Source of the DNA: Nicotiana tabacum
Taxonomy: Eukaryota > Streptophyta > Magnoliopsida > Solanales > Solanaceae
Reading direction: 5' to 3'
Assembly: GCF_000715075.1 (NCBI RefSeq)
Contig: NC_134089.1
Location: 101,997,157-102,061,156, forward strand
Length of the DNA stretch: 64,000 bases
Position 1 is the first letter of the stretch. Every line of letters starts with the position of its first letter. A model generated the notes under the pieces. The model searched no databases, was not told the origin of the DNA, and worked only from the letters and a program-made list of their open reading frames with translations. Position numbers and translations under genes: made by a program. Below are positions 36,618 through 47,110 of the stretch, piece by piece.

Positions 36618-38080
36618 TCTATATTAGTTTTAGTGTACGTGCAACGCACGCAGGGGCAAAGCTACTTTGGTTGAAGGTGACCAACTGATCACCCTTCGCC
36701 GAAAAAATTATACTATATATAAGGTAAAATATTATTTGTTATTGATTAAAAGCAGACATTGAACACCCTTGTATAGCCCACTGGCAAAGAGTGTTCAAAA
36801 TTTAAATACCCTTATTGAATTTCTTGGCGTCACCACTATTTGCACGTATATGCCTCGTCAAATAATTAAAATATATTGTATCTGAAAAAAATAAATTAAG
36901 TAAAATAGCAATTGATGTCAACATATGCAATACTATATTCATTTAGTTCAATGACTGTGATTATATATATATGGATGCAATGGTTGGTTCAAATACTTAA
37001 TATTTTATGAACCAGCAAATAAGTTAGTTTATTAGTTAGTATATCCTATTTATAATTATTGATGAGCTTCTTGGTGTATGTTTCTGTTTATAGCTTTGGT
37101 AGCCCTGACAGAAATTCTTGTTGCCCAACCTACAACAAATAGAATGTACATTGATATGAAAAAAAGGAAAACCTATCATCAAAAATAAAAACTTAGCGTC
37201 ATTTTTTTTCTTTTATTTCATAATATTTTAAAAGTATTTTTGTTATAAATTCTACAATTTTATAAGAAACCCTATTAGGTCATAAGAACTTACTTGGTAG
37301 CTATATTTAAACTTTAGAAAGAACGTAAAAACACCTATAAAAGAGTTCATCTCACAAAGATAACAAGTCTCATTTTTTTATAGCATCACACCTTTAAATT
37401 AATGATCCTTATTAAAGAGTTTTTCTTATAAAGAATGTAAAATTGTGAGCATCTATTATAAGTATTGAACTCCTCCTTGTTCTAAATTTATTTAGTTTTA
37501 TAATTCTATTTTCATATCCAATAGGAAATCCACCAACAAACAGTTAGGTTGATGAAGAGATTAACTAACCAAGTGGTATTGTTTAAAAAAAATTAAGGAG
37601 TAAAATAAGAGTATCATTTATTCTACCAACAAATTTATCTAAATCCTAAAAGATGAGTTCTACTACATAGATGAGTGCAAAATAATTAGATATTTTTGGC
37701 ACTTGAATTAATGAAAATTTTAGTTTATGTTCCTCTGTACAAAGTCCTGAACTTTTAAACCCTGAGAAAAAAGTACTCCCTCCGTTTCAATTTATGTGAA
37801 CATGTTTAACTGAGCACGAAGTTTAAGAAAAAATTAAATTTTTGCAATTTGTGGTCCTAAACAAATCATAAAGGGGCCCAGAATATTTGTGTGGTTATAA
37901 AAGCTTCTCATTAAGGGTAGAATTGTAAGATTAAGTTAAATTGTTACCAAATTTAGAAAGAGATCATTCTTTTTAGAACAGAACAAAAAAAAATAGGTTC
38001 ACATAAATTGGAACAAATGGAGTAACATAGATCAGCCAAAAGGAAATTCTATGCCTGCCGGGCGTGCACGCAAATTCTAG
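36618..38080 (+). mobile_element. Helitron-like segment, candidate (copy 3)
   Basis: Begins TCTATATTAG (one change from copies 1 and 2) and ends CTAG. Same caveats as copy 1. Confidence 0.35.
37776..38022. mobile_element. Stowaway-type MITE (copy 3)
   Basis: 247 bp, TA flanks. Copy-3 changes are AAATTAAATTTTTGC near 37834 and AACAAATC near 37860. Confidence 0.9.
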
Positions 38081-38215
38081 GTCCACAGTGGGCCTTTTCT
38101 TCTTTAATATTGTTGAAGATAAAGCTAAAAAAATTATTTGCTACCTTATTGTGAATTTTTTGTCATTTACCATGTAAATAAAGGAAGCGGCCATTATTAA
38201 TAAACAAAAGCTTAT

Positions 38216-40869
38216 TATAACGATTCGCCTGGTCGTTCTGCTTTTAGAACCCTATTCCTCTAGTTAAGGTTTCCCGTACTTGCTTTTACTGATTTATGAC
38301 TTGCGGGAATGGTTGGTTCAGGATTTGGAAGAGTTTGGGTTGAAATAGGCACACTTGATTCCCTAAGATTTTCTTAAAAGGCTAAGTTTGACTTTGGTCA
38401 ATATTTTTAGTAAATGAATTCGGACATGTATTTTGATGGTCCCAGAGGGTCCATAAAAAAATATGGAATCTGGGCGTATGCCCGGAATTGAATTGTGAGG
38501 TCCCTAGCCCGAGTAATGAATTTTTGTTAGAAATTGTTAAACTGAAATTCTAAGGATTTAATGAAAATGAATAATGCTTGATCATGTTGGTATCAGGCCC
38601 GTATGTTGATTCCGGAGCCCGGTACAGGTCCAATATAATATTTTAGTCTTGTTTGTGAAATTTGGTAAGAAACAAGACTGATTTGATGTGATTCGGACGT
38701 CCGGTTGTAAAGATAGGAATTTGAATGTTCTTAAGGATTTCATGTTTTTTGGTGTTGAATCCGTGGTTTTAGGTGTTATTTCGGCGATTTGATCGCTCGA
38801 GCAAGTTTGTACAATGTTGTTGGACTTGTGTGAGTATTCGGAGTGGAGCCCCGAGGGATCGGGTAAGTTTCAGGCATAGGTTTGGAGTAGAAAAGCACAC
38901 TAGATTTTTGGTGTTTTTGTTGCTGCTGCAGATCTCGTAATTGCGAGATATTGATCGCAATTGCGAGGTATGCATCACAAATGCAATGAAGCCGACTGGG
39001 GGCAGTGGTCGCATTTGCAACATATTCTTCGCATTTGCGAACCCAGCAGGGTCCGCATTTGCGACCCCTCTATCGCAATTGCGATCAAGGCAGAGGAAGG
39101 CCCAGTTCGCATTTGCGAACATTTCATCGCAATTGCGACTACGCATTTGCGAGCTTGGTGTCGCAAATGCGACATCAGAGGCCGGGGCACAACTTTTAAA
39201 AATGAGACTTAGACCATTTATTTCATTTCACTTCTACACTTGGGCGATTTGGGAGCTTTCAAAGAGAGGATTTCAACCTAGAATTGTGAGGTAAGTTATT
39301 CCTACTTAATGTGAGTTTAATACTTGGGTTTTGGGTAGATTAACACACTAAAATTAGTGAAAATCATGGGATTTGAGTGAAAATCTAGGGTTTTGATAAA
39401 AGTTAGATTTAACCACAAAATTTGTTATGGAATGAAGTAGAAATCATATATTATTGATCCTTAGGCTATAAAGAATAACTTTCTTCAAAAAGTTTCAGAA
39501 TCCGGGCACGTGGGCCCGGGATCAGATTTTATGAAACTTGTGTTTAAGGTTGGGAAATTACTTTAGCAACTAAAATACGAACTCTTGAGCTTGTATTAAC
39601 TAGTTCCTACCTCATTTAATTAGTTTCGGTTTGTTCGGCTCCAAATTGAGGGTTTGGGCACGTTCTTGGTGTTGGAAGTGCGCTTTGGAGTGAGATGAGT
39701 CTCCTATCTAATCTTGTAAGAGGAAATTGTCCCCATAGGTAAACTAATATAAAAATTTGTCACTAAATGCGGGGGCTATGTATGCACTAGGTGACAAAAG
39801 TCCGTGCGTAGCTACTATTATGTTAAGTCCGGGTAGTCTAGGATCCAAAAGCATGCTTTGTATGATATTCTTGTAACTTTATGATTAAATTTGGATTGTT
39901 TAAATTATGTTGATTGTGGTAAATGAGACTAATAAGAGGAACATCATTTTCTTAGCCCTTTTAAAGAGAAGTTGATATTTTTGTGAATAATTGCTCCCCG
40001 ATATATATTATTATCTGCCTGTTGTGTTTAATTACATTTGACCACGTTACATGTCTGATTCACGAGCGGAATAATAGATGCATCTATGGTTTGCACCGTT
40101 CGACCCTCGGCAGTGCACAATTTTCTTTTATGTTGGATCGGGCCGTACGACCTCGACACTATTTGTGCGTGTTTTTGCTCAGTATTTTTCTGTGGATTGG
40201 ACTTTATTGTATGCCTTCGAAATGTAAATGGCCAACTGCGATATTATCTTGGAAAGGACCTGTTACTTCTTGCTATAAACTATTAATTATTTGTTCTATC
40301 CATGCTTAGTAGAACTCTTTTCTCATATTATTTGACCCTAGTAAGTGTCAAGTCGACCTCTCGTCTCTACTTCTTCGAGATTAGACAGAATACTTACTGG
40401 GTACATATTGTTTATGTAGTCATACTATACTTTTGTACTTTATTGTACAGGATCTGAGGCAGGTACAACTGGTTACCAATCTGGTGCATGTTCTTGATCA
40501 TTGTCCGAGACCTCCACGGTGAGCTGCTCCCTTCTTGTGCCGTTCAGCAGCATGATGGAGTCTCTCTTTATTTTTGGTTGTCTATTCTTTTTCATACAGT
40601 AGGATAGATTTATTCTTTTGTATATTCTACTAGTTGCCCACAAACTTGTGATACCAGGTCTTGGCACACACATTAATAGACTATTCTTTTGGAGATTGTA
40701 TAATTATTTTTGTACGTTACTAATTATCACATGTTTTAACTCCAAATTCAAAAATTTCTGTACTTGCTTTAGTAAAGTAAAGATGAGAACTTATTAATAT
40801 TTCCACATTGGCTTGTCTGATAATGGTGTTAGGCACCATCATGACCTATAATGGAATTGGGTCGTGACA
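38216..40869 (+). mobile_element. Tekay-type 5' LTR (copy 3), belonging to the element continued at 57737
   Basis: The only copy connected to the downstream gag and pol. It differs from the other two at many sites. One palindrome has decayed from GCGACATA to GCAACATA (39017). Primer site at 40873-40884. Confidence 0.78.
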
Positions 40870-41062
40870 ACATGATATCAGAGCACTAGGTTTACGTAGG
40901 TCTTACAAGTTATGGGCAAACCTAATAGAGTCTTGCGGATCGGTACGAAGACGTCTGTATTTATCTTCAAAAGGTTATTGGGTGTTAGGAAACTACTCTT
41001 TATTCATATCCTATCGTGCAGTGGTTGGTGTACTAAATTTTCCCTTTTCTATTCTCTCACAG

Positions 41063-41251
41063 ATGGTGAGGACACGCATGGCCGATGTTCCATACCCGGG
41101 AGGAGCCGCCTGCCATTGCTAGAGGCTAAGGCAGAAGCCGAGGGAGGGCACCGGCCCGAGGTAGGGGACGAGGGCATCCCAGAGCTGTTCCAGTAGCACC
41201 ACCAGCAGATCCTACAGGAGATCCTATCATTGAGGAGCAGGGCGAGGTGCC
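41063..41251 (+). pseudogene. Tekay-type gag 5' fragment (copy 3), continued at 57737
   Basis: Same broken N terminus as in copies 1 and 2. It ends with GTGCC (41247-41251), the target duplication repeated at 57732-57736 after Athila, so the two halves of this gag are separated by the 16.5-kb insertion. Confidence 0.8.
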
Positions 41252-42790
41252 TGATAATTATGGATTTTAATACATTTTATACTCCTTCTTCCTTAAGTTT
41301 TGATTAGAAATTTGCACAAAATAGTCCCAAAAGGCTCACAAGTTGTGCTTGATTACAGGTTTGATCAACAAAGTGACAAGATGTCAAAGATTACCTCAAA
41401 AGGAGTGAAACTTGCACAAGTGCCAAAGACAAGACAAGCTCAAGCAAAGCAGGCCTAGTGCGACCACACACCATTTTGTGCAGTCCGCACTAGGAGATTC
41501 AGAGAGGTCGATTTCTAGGCAAAGATGCAATGCGGACGCACTAGGTTTTGTGCGGTCTACACTAAAGGCAATGCGCCCGCATTCAATTTAGTGCGGTCCG
41601 CAGAACCCAAGATCAGAGAGGTGCAAAATTTGAGGATTGAAGCATATGCGGTCCGTGATCCATTTTATGCGGACTGCACTAGAAGCCTATACGGCCACAG
41701 TCCAATATGTGCGGTCCGCGTTGCCCAAGTTCAGAGAGCTGTATTTTCAAGTTTAGAGCCCTAGTGCAGCTGCACACCATTTTGTGCGGTCCGCACTAAC
41801 CCCGCAGGGGCATTTTTGTCCAAAATTTTCAGCTTAGTATAAATATCTTCTTTTCCCATTTTTATGGTATAAGATAGTTTTGTAACGTAGCTGCGCTCGT
41901 GGGTTCGACTTTCTTAGCCATTTTGGGCAATTTTATCTACTTTTCATCATTGAATCTTGTTATTTACCTTAGTGATTAATTAATATGAGTTGTTCTTCAT
42001 CTATTTCTTGTTTTTCTTCTTTAATTATGAGTAGCTAGACCCATAAGCTAGGGTTGTGGCTCAACCCTAGTATGAGTAATTGATGGGTCTTGTATTTAAG
42101 GGCTAGATTGACTATGGGTGTTTGATATTTGGTCCAATTTCATGGTTAATTGCTAAATTAGTGGTTGCAAACACTAGTTTGTATTTAGTTGACTAAGGCT
42201 CTTCTTGAGAAAAAGAGCCCAAGTCTCCGAAATTGGTCCAACAAGGAAATGGGGCGTACTCAAGAGATTGATAGCTCCAATTAAAGGGTTAAACCTCGAG
42301 AGAGTAATAATGGACTTGACCCCTAGTTGCTTGTGCAAATTTGCATACCGAATTGGTCTTGAGAATGTCAATTCGGGCAAAATCACTTGAACCACCGAGA
42401 GGTGTAGAGTGGGTAATATCATGCAACGGTTATATCATACTCCCTAATTATGTTAATCGTGTCTTAGATTCAATTACCCGTCAATTAACCACCTAGGTGA
42501 AAGTCATTACCCTAGTGCCTTTTAAGGCATTTGAACAACCCTTTTTAATTTAACTCTTAGCTTAATCTAGTTGCATTTACCATTTATATTTTGATAATAG
42601 TAGAAGTAAAAAAGAAAACCCCAAAAATGAGTATAAGTGTAATTTAGAACACATACGCAATCCTAAACTAGATGGATACTCAATTCCAAATTCAAGCTCT
42701 CTGTGGAAATTGATCCCGACCCTAAATGGGGTAAAAGTTGCTCTGACCCTCTCTCACTACTCATTTGTAGTACGGAGTAGGCCGAGATCA
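41252..42790 (+). mobile_element. Athila-type 5' LTR (copy 3)
   Basis: 1539 bp against 1528 bp for the 3' LTR. The first 60 bases differ at three positions from the 3' LTR. Contains GCGG/CCGC words (about 41454-41801) and TATAAATA at 41838-41845. Confidence 0.92.
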
Positions 42791-42908
42791 CTTTTTAGGA
42801 CCGTTGCCGGGGAGCTAATGGTTTTGATTATCTATTTAGTTAGTTTTGTGTATTGTTCTTCTTTCCTTCTTTGTTACTTATTTATTTGTGTCACAACTTA
42901 GGTACCAA

Positions 42909-44488
42909 ATGACAGCGAACAACGCTAGCGACCCTCTTGGACATGTGATTGCGGGCGAGGAGGTAGATGATGTCGGAGATGATGAGGTGCCTCTTGTACC
43001 TCAAGGACAACGTAGAGGCCGCCGGGCCAATACGAATGATAATAACAATGTTCCATACCCTCCTCCGCCACCTCCAAGAGTGGCTCCCAGGGTACTTTCG
43101 AACCAGGGCTATGCGAGTGCTATTGTCCCACCCCGAATCTGGGAGGGCAATTTTTAGATAATCAATGTGATGTTGACCTTACTTGAGCAGCGTAGGTATT
43201 TCACGGGCGCTGCAAATCAAAATGCCTACAAACATCTCAAGGGGTTCGTGGATTCATGTTGGGGGAGAAGCAGACGAATGTGTCCGAGGATGCTCTTAGG
43301 TTGAGACTCTTCCCATTCTCACTTCGGGGGAAGGCATTAGATTGGCTCGAGAGACTTCCCAACCATTCCATCATAACTATGGATGAGTTGGCAGATAAAT
43401 TCATTGCTAATGTTTTCTCGCCGGGACATATGGCGACATTGCGTGATGAGATATTGGCCTTCAAGAAAGAGCCCACGGAACCTTTGCATGAGATTTGGGA
43501 GCGTTATAGAACAATGGTGAAAGAATTCCCCAACAATGATATGACCGAGGCTATGATCCAACAAACCTTCTAGGGGGGCATCAATACAACAAATCAATGC
43601 ATAGTGAACTAACTAACTGGCGACAACATTATGAAGCTATCGTATGATGAGGCATGTGATATACTTGACGAGATGGCTGACACTTCTTCTGCATGGCAAA
43701 GTAGAGCCAATGTGCCTCAAGGTGACCCCACGATTATTCATTTTCACAAGGAATTACATGACCATGGGCAAGCTATAGCAGAGTTGACAACTACTATGAA
43801 CCAATTGGCTAAGGCACAGTTGCAACAAGTCCAAAACCCTCGCTAAGTGAATGCCATGGAGGGTGTTAATATGCTTATCAATAAGAGAAGGCAAAGAAGG
43901 CAACAAAACCATGGGAATTCTGAGCAATTTGATGATGACTGTGATGGATTTAAAAATGATGTTTATGATGACCAGAGTGAAGAGGTTCAATATGTAAAAA
44001 ACTATCAAGGCCAATGGGGCAACTATTCCAACCAACAACAATGAAGACCTCAAGGCAATTGGGGCAACCAACAACAAAACAATGGTAATTGGGGGAACAA
44101 CAACCAAAACAACAACTGGGGCAATCAGAACAACAATCAAGGAAACCAAGGAAATTGGAATGGTAATAACAACAATTGGGGTGACAATAACAATCAAGGT
44201 GGATGGAGCAATGGAACCCAAGGAAACTGGGGGCAAGGCTTTCAAAGGCCCCCAATATACCAACAACCGAACAATCCGCCCCCATTTCCATCTCAAGGTC
44301 CTAGTTCTCCTGGCAATGATATGGGTAGAATTGAAATAATGTTAGAACAGATGATGAAGAAGAATGCAGATTCTGATGTATAGCTGGATTCCCACAATAC
44401 CTCTATCAGAAACTTAGAGGTGTAGTGAGGCAAAATCTCCCAGTCTTTAAATACTCGCCCTAAGGGTTCTCTACCAAGTGATACGGTA
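42909..44488 (+). pseudogene. Athila-type gag, full span, broken (copy 3)
   Basis: The same stops and frameshift as copies 1 and 2 (TAG at 43156, frameshift near 43250, TAG near 43571, TGA at 44042). It continues through the Asn/Gln/Gly/Trp-rich repeat into PPIYQQPNNPPPFP and a helix ending in MLEQMMKKN, then a TAG at 44381 before the protease. The low-complexity part around 44041-44240 is where the tandem duplication broke. No CCHC knuckle was found. Confidence 0.85.
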
Positions 44489-45691
44489 ATGAACCCAAAG
44501 GGTGGAAACAATTATGTCATGGTGGTTACAACAAGAAGTGGGAGAGGCGGTGATGTGAATGCCTCCAAACAAAAGCAAATTTTGGATGATGATGTTGAGT
44601 TGCAAGAAGATGAAGTCCCTTTGGTAGTTGAAAACGTGGTTGAAGAAAATGTGAACAATGAAGTGAGGATTGATATTCAAGATGTCGAGGTGGAAACTCA
44701 AAATGATGTGAACCCGTCTAGGGAACACATAACAGACATGTCGGAGCCGGTTGTGCCTAAAGCCAAGGCTCCTTTGCTAAGGCCACCTCCACCTTATCCT
44801 CAACGGGTCATGAAGCAGAAAAATGATAATCAGTTTAAAAAGTTCATTGATATGATGAAAAGCTTGTCCATCAATGTGCCTTTGGTGGGGGCTCTTGAAA
44901 AAATACCGGGCTATGCAAAATTCATGAAAGACTTGGTCACAAAGAAGCATTCTATGGATTGTGAAACTATAAAACTGACTCACCAAGTTAGTGCTATAGT
45001 GCATTCATTGGCCCCGAAGCTTGAAGATCCCGGTGCCTTCACCATTCCTTGCACCATTGGGAGTGCAGATTTTGCCAAGGCTCTATGTGATTTGGGAGCT
45101 AGTATCAATTTGATGCCCTACTCAGTTTTCAAAACTTTGGGTATTGGGCAACCTAGGCTGACTTCCATGAGGTTACAAATGGTGGATAGATCGATGAAGA
45201 GACCCTTGGGTATTATTGATGATGTGCTTGTCCGGGTGGAAAAATTTATCTTAGCTGATTTTGTGATCTTGGACTACGAGGTGTACTACAAAGTTCCTGT
45301 CATACTGGGCAGACCTTTCCTAGCTACAAGGAAGGCATTGGTAGATGTGGAAGCAGGGGAACTCACCTTCTTGATGGGTGATGAAAAGGTGGTTTTTCAT
45401 GTGTGCAAGTCTATGAAGCAGCCCAACAGAACCGAGGTGTGCTCTTTTGTTGACCTCATCACAATAGTGATAATTGATGACACTAGTGCAATGTTCAATG
45501 TGGAGGACCCATTGGAAGTCGTATTGCTGAATCTTGATGTCAATGAGGATGCAAGCCGAGTGGAGTGCGTAAATGCTTTACATGGAATGGGCTCTTATTC
45601 TTATGAGCCTAGGAAATTGTCTTTGGATCTCGAGAATAGAAAGACTCCACCAACTAAACCTTCATTTGAGGAGCTCTGGTGTTGGAGTTGA
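44489..45691 (+). pseudogene. Athila-type linker and aspartic protease, one open 400-residue frame
   Basis: The longest open frame in the window. An acidic linker (about residues 30-90) and a proline-rich stretch precede the retropepsin-like domain. The active site is at LCDLGASINLMPYS, with Asp near residue 201 in the D-[LST]-G-A pattern. The second half has VILGRPFLATRKALVDVEAG, a strongly conserved Athila segment. The protease would cleave the Gag-Pol polyprotein. This domain may be intact, but it lies between stops upstream (44381) and downstream (45689), so it cannot be made as part of Gag-Pol. The ATG at 44489 is only the first in frame and is not a known start. Confidence 0.85.
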
Positions 45692-45774
45692 AACCACTTC
45701 CTCCACACCTCAGGTATGAGTTCTTAGGCTCAAATTCTACTTTGCCAGTTGTTCTTTCTTCTTGACTTACTAAC

Positions 45775-46699
45775 ATGCAAGTTGATGCCACATTGGCTGT
45801 GCTTCAAAAGTGGAAAAAGGCAATTGGATGGACTCTAGCTGATATTCGGGGAATAATCTCCGCATTCTGTATGCACAAAATTATCTTGGAGGATGATGCA
45901 AAGCCTTCCTTGGAGCATCAAAGAAGATTGAATAAAGCAATGCAAGAAGCTGTGAAAAAAGAGGTGATCAAGTGGTTGGATTTCGGGGTTGTATACCCCA
46001 CATCTGATAGCTCTTGGACTTCACCGGTACAATGTGTACCAAAGAAGGGTGGTATGATTGTGGTTACAAATTCCAAAAATAAGTTGATTCCTACAAGAAC
46101 CATCACCGGTTAGAGGGTATGCATGGATTACCGCAAGTTAAATAAAGTGATCCGCAAGGATCACTTTCCTTTGCCTTTCCTTGACCAAATGTTAGACCGA
46201 GTTGTTGGGCGTGCCTTCTATTGCTTCTTGGATCGGTATTCTAAGTATAACCAAATCTTGATTGCTCTAGAAGATCAGGAGAAGACCACATTCACTTATC
46301 CATATGGCACTTTTTCTTTCTCTAGGATGCCTTTTGGGTTGTGTAATGCACCGGCTACATTTCAGCTCTGTATGATGGCCATTTCACCGATATGGTGGAA
46401 GACATTTTGGAGGTGTTCAAGGACTAGGAGATTCATTTGATGAGTGCTTGAAGAATCATGATAGGGTGTTGGCCCGTTGTAAAGAAACCAATCTTTTCCT
46501 CAATTTGGAGAAATGCGACTTTATGGTGGAAGAAGGAATAGTTATTGGGCATAAAAATTCGAAGCATGGTATTGAGGTAGATAAACCAAAGATCGATGTG
46601 ATTTCAAAGCTCCCTCTCCTACATTTGTCAAGGGAGTTCGAAGTTTTCTTGGTCATGAGGGGTTCTACCGGAGATTCATCAAAGACTGTTCGAAGGTAG
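45775..46699 (+). pseudogene. Athila-type reverse transcriptase, active site lost
   Basis: Recognised by KAIGWTLADIRGI, QRRLNKAMQEAVKKEVIKWL, the SPVQCVPKKGG block, a TAG near 46111 where a Trp codon is expected, CMDYRKLNKVIRKDHFPLPF, FYCFLDRYSKYNQI (first catalytic Asp), and MPFGLCNAPATFQ. A one-base loss near 46383 shifts frame. At 46425-46445, VFKD is joined directly to GDSFDECL, so the [FYM]xDD turn that should stand there is missing (about 13 bases). The thumb-like EKCDFMVEEGIVIGHK follows. No reverse transcription is possible from this copy. Confidence 0.85.
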
Positions 46700-47110
46700 T
46701 GAATCCCTTGTGCAAGTTGTTGGAAAAAGATGCTAAGATCGTGTTTGATTATAAGTGTATGCAAGCATTTGAAATTCTCAAGCATAAGTTGACCACCACT
46801 CCTATCATCACCGCGTCTAATTGTAGCTTGCCCTTTGAGCTCATGTGTGATGCGAGCGATGTTGCAGTTGGGGCGGTTTTGGGTCAAAGAGTGAACAAAA
46901 TGTTTCATCCAGTGTACTATGCGAGCAAGACAATGAATGATGCTCAAATGAACTACACGGTGACCGAGAAAGAACTTTTGGCTATTGTGTTTGCTATGGA
47001 AAATTCTGGCCGTATCTTATAGGTGCTAAGGTTATTATTCACACAGACCATGCTGCACTCTGGTACTTGATGATGAAGAAGGACTCCAAAGCTAGACTGA
47101 TGTGATGGGT
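46700..47110 (+). pseudogene. Athila-type RNase H, broken
   Basis: LMCDASDVAVGAVLGQ holds the first catalytic Asp and [11 protein letters not shown] the Glu. The frame is lost at [14 protein letters not shown] (about 47020), and the [10 protein letters not shown] segment follows in another frame. The domain start is outside the 922-bp array, but from 46829 on it is repeated four times. Confidence 0.8.

Larger units (their letters stand above)
30062..44170 (+). repeat. Tandem unit, copy 3 of 3 (14,109 bp), continuous with the rest of the Athila element
   Basis: The only copy in which gag carries on past GGTAATAAC into AACAATTGGGG (44171 onward) and on to pol. It therefore keeps the ancestral right side of the duplication breakpoint. 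Its right half carries more than thirty differences not seen in copies 1 and 2, for example GCATTTGCAAC near 39011 and GGGCGAGGAGG near 42954. Confidence 0.95.

Noticed and set aside
1834..44170. Three separate insertions of the same nested cluster
   Set aside because: The units abut exactly without target duplications, share all inner target duplications, and the middle one is a hybrid of the outer two.
44489..45691. Intact standalone protein gene of 400 residues
   Set aside because: It is the protease part of Athila Gag-Pol; its ATG is only the first in frame and both sides have pol or gag sequence.
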